From: an uncultured Chlorobiaceae bacterium
Lineage (GTDB): Bacteria > Bacteroidota > Chlorobiia > Chlorobiales > Chlorobiaceae
Length of the DNA: 35,606 nucleotides
Assembly (NCBI GenBank): GCA_903939765.1
Contig: CAJAIK010000084.1
Span: 1-35,606, forward strand
Direction of reading: 5' to 3'
Shown: in pieces, positions 1-7,688 of the stretch
Numbering within the stretch: the first letter of the stretch is position 1
Layout of the letters: each line of letters opens with the position of its first letter
Translations under genes and position numbers: made by a program
The notes under the pieces: model-generated
What the model saw: only the letters and a program-made list of their open reading frames with translations
Database searches by the model: none
What the model was told of the DNA's origin: nothing

Positions 1-176
1 CCAACAACGCCTTTTGACTTGCCATGTCCCCTCAAATCGACAAGCAGGACATTGAAGTGACGGATAAACTCTTTTATCTGCAAAAACCATATTGAAGAAC
101 TGCCACCAGCCCCGTGAACAAAAACAACCCAGGGAGCCTGTGGGTTATCCAACTCGTATGTCTTGTAATGAAGCAT
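1..176 (-). CDS. Alpha/beta hydrolase, N-terminal part, cut by the window edge
   Basis: Reading the minus strand from an ATG at 174-176 gives an open frame to the left edge, with an in-frame stop just upstream of that ATG. The translation contains WVVFVHGAGGSSSIW (oxyanion-hole HG region) followed by VLLVDLRGHGKS, which is the strand-turn pattern of alpha/beta hydrolases. The nucleophile elbow and the rest of the catalytic triad lie beyond the window, so the substrate cannot be judged. It lies downstream of hisC and the methyltransferase on the same strand, with 63 bp between, and may be part of the same transcript. The family call is good; the function is unknown. Confidence 0.75.
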   Translation of the reverse strand, partial: MLHYKTYELDNPQAPWVVFVHGAGGSSSIWFLQIKEFIRHFNVLLVDLRGHGKSKGVV

Positions 177-239
177 CGAAGAACGCGGTTATAAACATTT
201 AGCCTTCAAGTAAACAAAACAAATACAAAAAACAAAAAG

Positions 240-782
240 TTACATGGCTCTTCTATAAATTTGCACCAACTCAAACAAAACAATCCCGGCAGCGACCGCA
301 ACATTCAATGAATGTTTTGTGCCGTACTGGGGAATTTCAAGCACCTCATCACATAACTGGAGCAGCTCCTCTTCAAGACCATCAACCTCGTTCCCAACGA
401 TAAGGCAGATGGGAAAATCAGAGGGAGTGAGGTCCGCACAGGGGTGACTCCCTTCGGCAATTTCAAGTCCGCAGATTCTCACACCGTTGTGCTTCATGCT
501 TTTCAGGGCCTCCCGCGGATCGGCATGATACTCCCAGGCAACCGTATCCTGGGCTCCCAGTGCCGTTTTGTCAATCTCTTTTCTCGGCGGGGTTGCCGTA
601 TAACCGGAAAGAATGATTTTTTCGATCCCTGCGCCGTCAGCCGTGCGAAACATTGAACCAACATTCCACATGCTGCGGATATTGTGAAGCATCAGAATAA
701 TCGGATGCTTCGGCGAGCCGCAATAGTGCTCAACAGTCAGCCGATCCATCTCTGTGCCATGCAACTTTCTGAACTGCGACAT
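240..782 (-). CDS. TrmH/SpoU-family RNA 2'-O-methyltransferase
   Basis: This 180-residue protein has the three SPOUT (SpoU) motifs in order. They are NIRSMWNVGSMFRTADGAG near residues 34-52 (motif 1, catalytic Arg), ICLIVGNEVDGL near 125-136 (motif 2) and QYGTKHSLNVAVAAGIVLFE near 152-171 (motif 3, SAM trefoil knot). The family transfers methyl groups from SAM to ribose 2'-OH in tRNA or rRNA. The protein is short and lacks the extra N-terminal substrate-binding domain of RlmB-type enzymes, so the target RNA is undetermined. Its start lies 3 bp after the hisC stop, which implies translational coupling in one minus-strand operon. Confidence 0.88.
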   Translation of the reverse strand: MSQFRKLHGTEMDRLTVEHYCGSPKHPIILMLHNIRSMWNVGSMFRTADGAGIEKIILSGYTATPPRKEIDKTALGAQDTVAWEYHADPREALKSMKHNGVRICGLEIAEGSHPCADLTPSDFPICLIVGNEVDGLEEELLQLCDEVLEIPQYGTKHSLNVAVAAGIVLFELVQIYRRAM

Positions 783-785
783 AAC

Positions 786-1853
786 CTACAGTGAGCTGAG
801 TTTTTCAATAAGGCGCTGATTTTCATCAACGAGGCCGACATTGAATCGCAGGCAGTTCTCCATGAGGTGGTAACCAGAGACATTTCTCACCAGAATACCC
901 TGACTCTGGAGCTTTTGGAACAGCTCCCCCGCATTGCCAACCCTGATAATCAAAAAATTGGTGTCACTCAGAAATGGCTCAACTCCATCAAGATGAAGGA
1001 GAGCTGCATAGAGCTTTTCTCGTTCATGAAGGATATAGGAGACCGCATCAGTCACGAGAGAGTAATTCGCCAGCACCTTTGTGAGCGTTATTTCGGCAAG
1101 CCTGCTCGATGCAAAAGGAATTTTCGGCTTGGCGATTTCGGCCATCAGCAATGGATTTGCAATCGCAAAACCGATACGGATTCCAGCCAGTGCAAGAGCT
1201 TTGGACATTGTGCGAAGCACAACAAGATTCGGAAGTTCGTCGATCAGTTCAAGAACGGATCGCTGCCGGGAAAACTCAATGTAAGCCTCGTCAACCAGCA
1301 CGATGGCGTCAGTCGATTGTGCAATCCTGCGAACCTCATCAAAAGTGAGCGACTTGCCTGTTGGATTGTTCGGTGTGGAGAGAACAATAAAATCAACAGC
1401 CTCATCATGCGCTGTACGAAGAATGGCCTCTATATCAAAATCAAGATCCGCACGCATGGGGACAAAAACAATCTCCGACTGCAGAAGCAGTGCTATTTTT
1501 TCGTAAAGTGAAAACGAGGGATCGGGAATCAGTACCTTCCTGCCAGGACCGAGACAGGCAAGAAATATGGTATAGAGCATCTCATTTGATCCGTTGCTCA
1601 TCATCACTGAATCGGGCGATATGCCAAGAAAATCAGCATAGGCCTGCATCCCCCGGTAAGGAAGAATATCCGGATAGCGATTCCATGACTCCCTGATAAA
1701 CTCTCCAATAATTTCCTCCTTGAGCCACATCGGCACATCAAAGGGACTTTCGTTTTGATTCAGCTTTATTTCAGCCTGCTGCCCACCCTCAACACGGTAG
1801 GCTGCAATATTTTTCAATGCTGGATTAAGCAGGTGCCCAATATCTCTCTTCAT
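786..1853 (-). CDS. hisC: Histidinol-phosphate aminotransferase
   Basis: HisC converts imidazole-acetol phosphate plus glutamate to histidinol phosphate in histidine biosynthesis, in the cytosol. The 355-residue length is normal for the family. Fold-type I PLP-enzyme hallmarks are visible: LNQNESPFDVP near residue 31, STPNNPTG at 159-166, LVDEAY with PLP-contacting Asp188, and RTMSKALALAGIRIGF with the Schiff-base Lys218. The N-terminal NENP-like segment favours HisC over aspartate aminotransferases. It is the first gene of a pair with the TrmH-type gene, 3 bp apart. No other his genes are adjacent, so the pathway is dispersed, as is usual in this phylum. Confidence 0.92.
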   Translation of the reverse strand: MKRDIGHLLNPALKNIAAYRVEGGQQAEIKLNQNESPFDVPMWLKEEIIGEFIRESWNRYPDILPYRGMQAYADFLGISPDSVMMSNGSNEMLYTIFLACLGPGRKVLIPDPSFSLYEKIALLLQSEIVFVPMRADLDFDIEAILRTAHDEAVDFIVLSTPNNPTGKSLTFDEVRRIAQSTDAIVLVDEAYIEFSRQRSVLELIDELPNLVVLRTMSKALALAGIRIGFAIANPLLMAEIAKPKIPFASSRLAEITLTKVLANYSLVTDAVSYILHEREKLYAALLHLDGVEPFLSDTNFLIIRVGNAGELFQKLQSQGILVRNVSGYHLMENCLRFNVGLVDENQRLIEKLSSL

Positions 1854-2040
1854 GCTGCATTTCTCTGTTTATTGCGGTAACGCGTTCAAAACAGCAGGAT
1901 GAACCGCAAAACACGGCACCTGCACTCTTTTCTTTAAAAAACATCTTTTTCAAACAATTCAATGAAAATAATCAGGACAATCCTCATTTTTTTTATAAAT
2001 TAAAACAGGACAAAAAAAATCCAATTATAATGGAGGAGAG

Positions 2041-2475
2041 ATGAAAAGAATAAAAAAATCGGCTCTTGATCTTCTTGATGATGTTTATTCTCTTGCCTAC
2101 TGGATGACAGGAAGCGAAGAGCTCTCTCAGGAGCTTGTTTACAGTACTTATTATTCTGCGAATACCGGAACTGAGGAGATAGAGTTGCTGAGAACGTTCA
2201 GGGAGTGCTATGTAGCCCGGTTCGGCCAACAGACCGATTTCTGTACACCTGACAAGCCCTGCAAAAGCAACCTTCAAATTGTCGATTCACTCATGCAGTG
2301 GGCTACCGATATAAAGCTCTCCGTTCTGTTGAGCGAAATATCGGGCATGAAACACCGCCAGATTTCCGAGATTGTGGGTAAGCCTGTCGAAACCGTCAGG
2401 CTGTGGCTCTTATGGGGAAGGAAGCTTTTGTCAAAAACAAATCCTGTCAATATGGGTCATCTTAAAGCAAGTTAG
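2041..2475 (+). CDS. ECF-sigma-like HTH protein (degenerate sigma-70 family)
   Basis: This 144-residue protein starts at an ATG 2 nt after a strong purine-rich block (GGAGGAG, 2032-2038). The N-terminal DLLDDVYSLAYWMTGSEELSQELVYSTY resembles region 2 of ECF sigma factors, where a D-x-x-Q segment is normal but is only partly kept here. The C-terminal LLSEISGMKHRQISEIVGKPVETVRLWLLWGRKLL has the layout of region 4.2, a helix-turn-helix for -35 recognition. The middle part is short. I see no anti-sigma partner beside it; the next gene is a hybrid sensor kinase 320 bp downstream. It could be a functional ECF factor or a degenerate relative acting only as an HTH protein. Confidence 0.6.
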   Translation: MKRIKKSALDLLDDVYSLAYWMTGSEELSQELVYSTYYSANTGTEEIELLRTFRECYVARFGQQTDFCTPDKPCKSNLQIVDSLMQWATDIKLSVLLSEISGMKHRQISEIVGKPVETVRLWLLWGRKLLSKTNPVNMGHLKAS

Positions 2476-2797
2476 CCTTATAGAGAACGTTACCGTAAAA
2501 AAAATCAGAAATAGGGCCGTGTTGTGATTTCCGGGCATCTTCTTCAGAAAATATTGCACCATTGGCATCACCCTTCTTCGGTCGCACATCAAACGAAATC
2601 ATCTTACTTCGCAAAAAAGCCAATTACCGGTAAATTGCGGAGTAAAATGATTGCATAACATGCTCAATTCGTTATACTACGGCATAGAGTCCTGTATATG
2701 TCACACATTGGCTCAACATGGACCTGTTGTTTGGAGTACGGCTGTGACTCACGATAAGATTTGTGTAAGCAATGTCTAAAGTCATGATCGGACCCTC
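2476..2797 (+). other. Intergenic region with a putative promoter, otherwise empty
   Basis: About 320 bp separate the sigma-like gene from the kinase. No ORF with a convincing ribosome-binding site and no RNA gene is visible. It contains one sigma-70-like promoter candidate, listed separately, and AT-rich sequence around 2590-2680. A transcript from that promoter would have an untranslated leader of roughly 110 nt, in which I see no recognisable riboswitch. Confidence 0.5.
2651..2678 (+). promoter_or_regulatory. Putative sigma-70-type promoter upstream of the sensor kinase
   Basis: TTGCAT (2651-2656) and TATACT (2673-2678) are separated by 16 bp and read toward the kinase gene at 2798. The match is by eye only. 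Chlorobiaceae promoter consensus may differ, so this is tentative. Confidence 0.4.
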
Positions 2798-5614
2798 ATG
2801 AATAGCATGTGCAATACCGACAGAAAAACGAAGCGCGAAATGGGTAAAGAGCAATGCCAGAAAACTACGCCCGCATGGTTTGACTCTTTTCCTGAAATGG
2901 TCTTCGTCATGAACCGGGAGGGGGTAATTCTTGACGCCAACGAGGCCTTTGCTGCCCGGTTTGATAAAATACCGCAAGAGTGTGTTGGCGCCAATGTATA
3001 CAATCTTCTCCCATCTGAAATTTCATCTTACCGGCGGGAAAAGGCCGAAACGGTGTTTCACTCAAAAAGAGAGCTCTCCTGGGAGGATGAAAGGAACAAT
3101 CGGATTTTGCGCCATACTATCTATCCCACTCTCTCGAGGGACGCTGAGGTCACTCGACTTTTGATCATCTGTCAAGATGTGACTGATCTGAAGTTGAGTG
3201 AGCTGACACTGAAAAATGATTATGCCATCAGTAAAGCCATTATTGAATCTATTCCGGGAGCATTTTACATCCTTGATGCCAAAGGTCGATATGTCGGATG
3301 GAACAGCTATCAGCGTGACACCATTGTCGGAAAAAGTGAACACGAGATGGGCTGCTTTAAGGCAATTGAGACCATTCATCCGGATGATCGAGCGCTGATC
3401 TCAGAAAAAGTCCTGAACGCTTTTACTTTTGGCAATGAAGAGGTCGTTGAAACACGCGTTCTTCTTCGGGGAGGGCCTGAATTTCGCTGGTTCCTCATCA
3501 CCGGAAATCGGATCATAATCAATGGCACCCCATTCCTTATCGGGATGGGCATCGACATTACCAAGCGCAAACAGGACGAAGAGGCATTACAGCAAAACGA
3601 GGAGCGATTCAGGAAGCTCTTTGAAAGCCACTCCGCAATCCAGCTCATTTTTGATCCTGATACGGGCCATATTGTTAATGCCAATCAGGCCGCTGAGGAG
3701 TTTTATGGCTGGTCGGTTGAAGTACTCAAACAGATGCGCATTAATGAAATCAATACGATCCCTCCGGAAAAGGTAAAACAAATCCTGAGAAAATGGGTAT
3801 CATCACAACAACTCTCTTTTACCTTTCGTCACCGCAGAGCGGACAGTTCCATCCGTGATGTAGAGGTATTTGCCAATAAAGTTGACATCAATGGCAAAGC
3901 TCTTGTCTACTGCATTATCCATGACATCAATCAGCGGAAGCACCTTGAAAGGCTCTCTCTGTTTCGCATCCGCCTGTTCGAAATGGCCGCGACCCATTCG
4001 GTGGAAGCGTTACTGCAGGCTACCATCAACGAAGCTGAACAGTTGACAGGAAGCACCATCGGCTTCTGTAACCTTTTTGGCAATAACCACCTCCCCTCGA
4101 CAATACAAGTCATGTCAACCAACATGCAAAAAAGCTTGCTTGAGGCCGCAACTGGCGCACCACATCCATCGCTGAATGAAACCGGGTTATGGGGTGAAGC
4201 CATAGAAAAGAGGGATGCCATAATCAACAATAATTATAAAGCAATTGAGGATGGAAAAAAACCACCGAGTTTCCATTCTTTGATCATGCGGACACTGGTA
4301 GTTCCTCTTATGCAAGGTGAGACGGTTGTGGCAACTCTTGGGGTTGTAAACAAGCCCTCCAATTACGATGAGGATGATCGACATTGGGTAAAAATGGTTG
4401 CAGAGATTGCATGGGATATTATTGCCAAAAAGCTTGCCGATGAAGAACTCGAAAAACTGCAATCCCAGCTTCAGCACTTCCAGAAAATGGAGGTGGTAGG
4501 CCAGCTTGCTGGCGGTATTGCCCATGACTTCAACAACATGCTTGGGGTTATTATTGGATATACCGACATGTTAATGGAGGAATGTGATCCTGAACTGCCG
4601 ATCTATGACAGTCTGGAGATCATCCACAAAGCGGCCTCCCACTCTGCCGATCTGACCAGTCAGCTTCTCGCATTCGCCCGCAAGCAGACCGTACAGTCAA
4701 AGATTCTTCAAATAAACACCATTATCGAAGAGATGCTGCCGATGTTGAGGCGGTTAATCGGCGAAAAAATCACGCTGGTCTGGGTAGCCGAAACAAAGCT
4801 CATGCAGGTCAGGATTGATCCCTCGCAAATCAACCAGATTCTGGCCAACCTTTGTATTAATGCCCGTGACGCCATAACCGGCACCGGCTGCATCACCATT
4901 GAAACCAACATGGTACACATTGATACCATCAATGGTGCTTTCAGCCCGCATTGCCTCATGCCCGGTGACTATGCGGCACTTACCGTCAGCGACAATGGCT
5001 GCGGCATTACAAAAAAGGATCTGCCCCATATTTTTGAACCATTTTTTACCACCAAAGAGGTGGGGAAAGGTACCGGCATGGGACTTTCAACCGTCTATGG
5101 TATCGTGAAACAAAACAACGGCTCCCTCGAATGCGAAAGCAAATCGGGAGAAGGCAGCCTGTTCAGAATCTTGCTACCCCTTTTTAAAAAGTCTGCTGTT
5201 CAAACTGAACCTGGACTGCAGCAGACTGAAGCGGAGAAAAACACTGGCAGAGCAACAATACTGGTCGTCGAAGATGAACCCGATATTCTGAAACTCTGCC
5301 GATTTATACTTGAGAGCAGAGGATACCGTGTGCTCACTGCCCTGACAACCAGTGAAGCGCTCAACATTGCAATGGTGAACGATGGTCCGATAAACCTGCT
5401 CCTTACCGATGTGGTTATGCCCGAAATGAATGGCAATGAACTCTCAAAAAAGCTGCGAACAATACGTCCGAATCTCAAAACAATTTTTATGTCGGGTTAT
5501 ACAACAGAGATTATTTCTCATAATCAAATAGACGATGATGAGGCACACTTCATACAGAAGCCTTTTTCTGCAAAGACACTCATGAATGCGGTGTATGGGT
5601 TACTGAACCCTTAA
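2798..5614 (+). CDS. PAS-PAS-PAS-GAF hybrid sensor histidine kinase with receiver domain
   Basis: This is a 938-residue soluble signalling protein with no transmembrane segment. Three PAS domains occupy about residues 25-130, 145-260 and 270-385; the second and third end in PAC-like DITKRKQ and DINQRKH segments. A GAF domain spans about 393-545. The dimerisation/phosphoacceptor helix has GGIAHDFNN with His576. The ATPase domain shows NLCINARDAI (N box), DNGCGI (G1), FEPFFTTK (F box) and GTGMGLS (G2). The C-terminal receiver (about 819-938) has EDEP, phosphoacceptor Asp871 in LLLTDVVMP, and Lys921. It probably senses a cytosolic small-molecule or redox cue and phosphorylates its own receiver. 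No output-domain gene is adjacent. The ATG at 2798 has only a weak Shine-Dalgarno; Met15 is an alternative. Confidence 0.88.
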   Translation: MNSMCNTDRKTKREMGKEQCQKTTPAWFDSFPEMVFVMNREGVILDANEAFAARFDKIPQECVGANVYNLLPSEISSYRREKAETVFHSKRELSWEDERNNRILRHTIYPTLSRDAEVTRLLIICQDVTDLKLSELTLKNDYAISKAIIESIPGAFYILDAKGRYVGWNSYQRDTIVGKSEHEMGCFKAIETIHPDDRALISEKVLNAFTFGNEEVVETRVLLRGGPEFRWFLITGNRIIINGTPFLIGMGIDITKRKQDEEALQQNEERFRKLFESHSAIQLIFDPDTGHIVNANQAAEEFYGWSVEVLKQMRINEINTIPPEKVKQILRKWVSSQQLSFTFRHRRADSSIRDVEVFANKVDINGKALVYCIIHDINQRKHLERLSLFRIRLFEMAATHSVEALLQATINEAEQLTGSTIGFCNLFGNNHLPSTIQVMSTNMQKSLLEAATGAPHPSLNETGLWGEAIEKRDAIINNNYKAIEDGKKPPSFHSLIMRTLVVPLMQGETVVATLGVVNKPSNYDEDDRHWVKMVAEIAWDIIAKKLADEELEKLQSQLQHFQKMEVVGQLAGGIAHDFNNMLGVIIGYTDMLMEECDPELPIYDSLEIIHKAASHSADLTSQLLAFARKQTVQSKILQINTIIEEMLPMLRRLIGEKITLVWVAETKLMQVRIDPSQINQILANLCINARDAITGTGCITIETNMVHIDTINGAFSPHCLMPGDYAALTVSDNGCGITKKDLPHIFEPFFTTKEVGKGTGMGLSTVYGIVKQNNGSLECESKSGEGSLFRILLPLFKKSAVQTEPGLQQTEAEKNTGRATILVVEDEPDILKLCRFILESRGYRVLTALTTSEALNIAMVNDGPINLLLTDVVMPEMNGNELSKKLRTIRPNLKTIFMSGYTTEIISHNQIDDDEAHFIQKPFSAKTLMNAVYGLLNP

Positions 5615-5639
5615 GCGGATGACTCGCTTTTGTTTTTTT
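5613..5639 (+). terminator. Weak intrinsic terminator after the sensor kinase
   Basis: A short stem AAGCG/CGCTT with an intervening GATGACT is followed by a T-rich tract (TTGTTTTTTT) immediately after the kinase stop codon. The stem is only 5-6 bp, so termination may be inefficient. Confidence 0.4.
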
Positions 5640-5693
5640 ACCGGCCTCCTGTATATTTGAGGAGCCTTAACTTCAATCTATACTTGTTTCTTT

Positions 5694-6698
5694 ATGATCA
5701 TTATCACCGGCGGTGCGGGATTTATCGGCAGTGCCATGCTTTGGGAGCTCAACAAGAATGGTGAAGAGGATGTCATTGTCGTTGATGATCTCGGATCCAC
5801 CGCAACCGAAAAATGGCGTAACATTTCCGGACTCCGGTTTTCTGATGTTATCTCAATAAAGCTTTTTGCTGAGCTGCTTGAACGGAACGCGCTGGAAGGG
5901 ATTTCGGCCATTATCCATATGGGGGCGAACAGTTCAACAACAGAAACTGATGCCGACCACTTGCTCGTCAACAATTTTGGCTACTCAAAAAAAATTGCAT
6001 CGTTCTGCATGAAGCGTGACGTCCGGCTTATCTATGCATCAAGCGCCGCAACCTATGGTGACGGATCGAACGGCTACAATGATACCATTGAAGAACTCTC
6101 CGCACTCCGTCCCCTGAATATGTACGGATACTCCAAGCAACTTTTCGACTGCTGGGCACTGAAGCACCACCTCCTCGACCATGCTGCTGGCCTGAAATTC
6201 TTCAATGTCTACGGCCCGAACGAGTATCACAAGGGAGATATGAGCAGTGTCGTCTACAAAGCGTTCCATCAGATCGGCGAAAAAGGATCGTTGAATCTCT
6301 TTCAGTCGCACAGACCCGACTACCGTGACGGCGAACAGTTGAGGGATTTTGTCTACGTCAGGGACTGTACCAGAATTATGGCATGGATGATTGAAAACCC
6401 TTCAGTGGCAGGAATCTTCAATGTAGGCTGCGGAACACCGAGAAGTTTCAATGAGCTTGCTGCGGCGACCTTCTCGGCGCTCAACCGTCAGGCTGTCATC
6501 AACTACATCCCCATGCCGGAAACCCTGCGTGACAAATACCAGTATTACACCTGTGCCGATATTACAAAGCTCCGGCAGGCAGGATTCAATGAAACACTCA
6601 CACCAATTGAGGATGGTGTAAAAGAGTATGTGCAGCACTACCTCTCCATGGAAAATCCATATTTCGATTACAGGGAGCCCGCCTCTCAGATTGCCTGA
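5694..6698 (+). CDS. hldD: ADP-L-glycero-D-manno-heptose 6-epimerase
   Basis: HldD (RfaD) is an NADP-dependent extended SDR enzyme. It epimerises ADP-D-glycero-D-manno-heptose to the L-glycero form that supplies the lipopolysaccharide inner core. The 334-residue length is slightly longer than the classical 310. Visible motifs are the Rossmann GGAGFIG (6-12), the catalytic Ser cluster SSAATYGDG (116-124) and YxxxK at Tyr144-Lys148. The family-specific NVYGPNEYHKGDMSSV follows near 171. The gene stands alone between the kinase and the ferredoxins, with no other heptose-pathway gene in the window. Its presence indicates a Gram-negative envelope with heptose-containing LPS. Confidence 0.9.
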   Translation: MIIITGGAGFIGSAMLWELNKNGEEDVIVVDDLGSTATEKWRNISGLRFSDVISIKLFAELLERNALEGISAIIHMGANSSTTETDADHLLVNNFGYSKKIASFCMKRDVRLIYASSAATYGDGSNGYNDTIEELSALRPLNMYGYSKQLFDCWALKHHLLDHAAGLKFFNVYGPNEYHKGDMSSVVYKAFHQIGEKGSLNLFQSHRPDYRDGEQLRDFVYVRDCTRIMAWMIENPSVAGIFNVGCGTPRSFNELAAATFSALNRQAVINYIPMPETLRDKYQYYTCADITKLRQAGFNETLTPIEDGVKEYVQHYLSMENPYFDYREPASQIA

Positions 6699-6718
6699 AG
6701 TTTATAGAACATGCCGGG

Positions 6719-6745
6719 TTGAAAAATTGAGCTAATTTTTATAAT
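6719..6745 (+). promoter_or_regulatory. Putative promoter of the first ferredoxin gene
   Basis: TTGAAA (6719-6724) and TATAAT (6740-6745) are separated by 15 bp just after the hldD stop. The -10 matches the consensus, but the spacer is short and the ATG is only 15 bp downstream. The leader would therefore be very short. Tentative. Confidence 0.35.
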
Positions 6746-6760
6746 GTAAACGGGAAAAAA

Positions 6761-6949
6761 ATGGCACATCGAATCACCGATACGTGCACCTATTGCGGAG
6801 CATGTGAACCAGAATGTCCGGTCAATGCAATTTCTGCCGGTAACGACACTTATGTTATTGATGAATCTGCCTGTATTGACTGCATCGGCTGGCATAATGA
6901 GGCTGCCTGCGTTGAGGTCTGCCCGGTTGACTGTATCATCAAGGTCTGA
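6761..6949 (+). CDS. 2[4Fe-4S] ferredoxin, Chlorobium type (copy 1)
   Basis: This 62-residue protein carries two cysteine clusters. The first is CTYCGACEPECPVN (C-x2-C-x2-C-x3-C-P). The second is CIDCIGWHNEAACVEVCPVDC, with an eight-residue insertion between its second and third cysteines. That insertion is characteristic of Chlorobium and Alvin-type bacterial ferredoxins. In green sulfur bacteria such ferredoxins accept low-potential electrons from the type I reaction centre. They pass them to NAD(P)H formation and to the reductive TCA cycle (2-oxoglutarate and pyruvate:ferredoxin oxidoreductases). It is followed 149 bp later by a close paralogue, so the pair is a tandem duplication. Confidence 0.93.
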   Translation: MAHRITDTCTYCGACEPECPVNAISAGNDTYVIDESACIDCIGWHNEAACVEVCPVDCIIKV

Positions 6950-7098
6950 GCATGGCTCTGCCTGGAGTTGTGCCGCTCAAAATAAAGCGCTAAGTAGTGC
7001 TCCGTTTTTTTGAGCTAAAAAAAAATCTTATATTGGGTAAAGTTCATCCGAATCGTTCTTTCCTTTTTTTTTACAACCATTTAAGCGAGGAAGTCACT

Positions 7099-7287
7099 AT
7101 GGCACTTTACATTACTGAAGAATGTACCTACTGCGGAGCCTGCGAACCAGAATGTCCGGTCAATGCAATTTCTGCTGGCGATGATTTGTATCAGATCGAC
7201 GCAAACACCTGCACCGAATGCGTAGGATACGCTGACGCTCCGGGCTGTGCTGCTGTCTGCCCTGCAGAATGCATTGTTCAGGCTTAA
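7099..7287 (+). CDS. 2[4Fe-4S] ferredoxin, Chlorobium type (copy 2)
   Basis: This 62-residue paralogue of the preceding ferredoxin shares the identical core CTYCGACEPECPVNAISAG and the same spacing in its second cluster (CTECVGYADAPGCAAVCPAEC). I place the start at the ATG at 7099, preceded by a good GCGAGG at 7085-7090. A longer in-frame extension upstream would add about 34 residues that match nothing in the family. The second halves of the two copies differ, so their redox potential or partners may differ. A strong intrinsic terminator follows 13 bp after the stop, so this copy closes the transcript. Confidence 0.93.
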   Translation: MALYITEECTYCGACEPECPVNAISAGDDLYQIDANTCTECVGYADAPGCAAVCPAECIVQA

Positions 7288-7300
7288 GAAAAAATCACAA

Positions 7301-7336
7301 TAAAAAAGCGGAACGGTAGTTGCCGTCCGCTTTTTT
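7301..7336. terminator. Bidirectional intrinsic terminator between ferredoxin 2 and the Dabb gene
   Basis: A hairpin pairs AAAAAAGCGGAACGG with CCGTCCGCTTTTTT, with one bulged A and a 6-nt loop. It is flanked by A and T tracts on both sides, so it can act on either strand between the two convergent genes. Confidence 0.85.
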
Positions 7337-7340
7337 ATTA

Positions 7341-7643
7341 TTACACATCATAATCAGCAATCCGGCGCTCTGAACTTGCCGTACCGATAAAGGGCTTCAA
7401 TGCTGCATGTTCCGGGTTTTCCTGATAGGCTTCGAGAGCCTGACGATCGATAAATTCACTGTACAACACAACATCACAGGAACTGTCGGTTCTGCTGAAA
7501 TCAAATCCTACCTCAAGCGCAATCATACCGGGAATTCTTCCCCTCAACGACGTAAGCTTTTCCTTGATAAGGGTTGCATTGGTTTGCGAGTCATTCCCAT
7601 GCGCCACCTCTTTCAGGCGCCACATGACGATATGTTTGATCAT
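7341..7643 (-). CDS. Dabb (stress-responsive A/B barrel) domain protein
   Basis: This 100-residue single-domain protein begins MIKHIVMWRLKEVA, the first beta strand with the family's conserved histidine. It continues with LTSLRGRIPGMIALEVGFDFS and the SSCDVVLYSEF strand, and ends with YQENPEHAALKPFIG. This is the dimeric alpha/beta ferredoxin-like barrel of the Dabb family (stress-responsive A/B barrel). Biochemical roles in the family are mostly unknown, so none is assigned. It lies 45 bp after the D,D-carboxypeptidase stop on the same strand and may be the last gene of that transcript. Confidence 0.85.
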   Translation of the reverse strand: MIKHIVMWRLKEVAHGNDSQTNATLIKEKLTSLRGRIPGMIALEVGFDFSRTDSSCDVVLYSEFIDRQALEAYQENPEHAALKPFIGTASSERRIADYDV

Positions 7644-7688
7644 TATTCAATTTTATTTTAACCGGTTATTACTGCCAAAAAAAATTCT

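Noticed and set aside
867-1511. Plus-strand 214-codon frame opposite hisC
   Set aside because: hisC on the minus strand has all PLP-enzyme motifs; the opposite frame has none.
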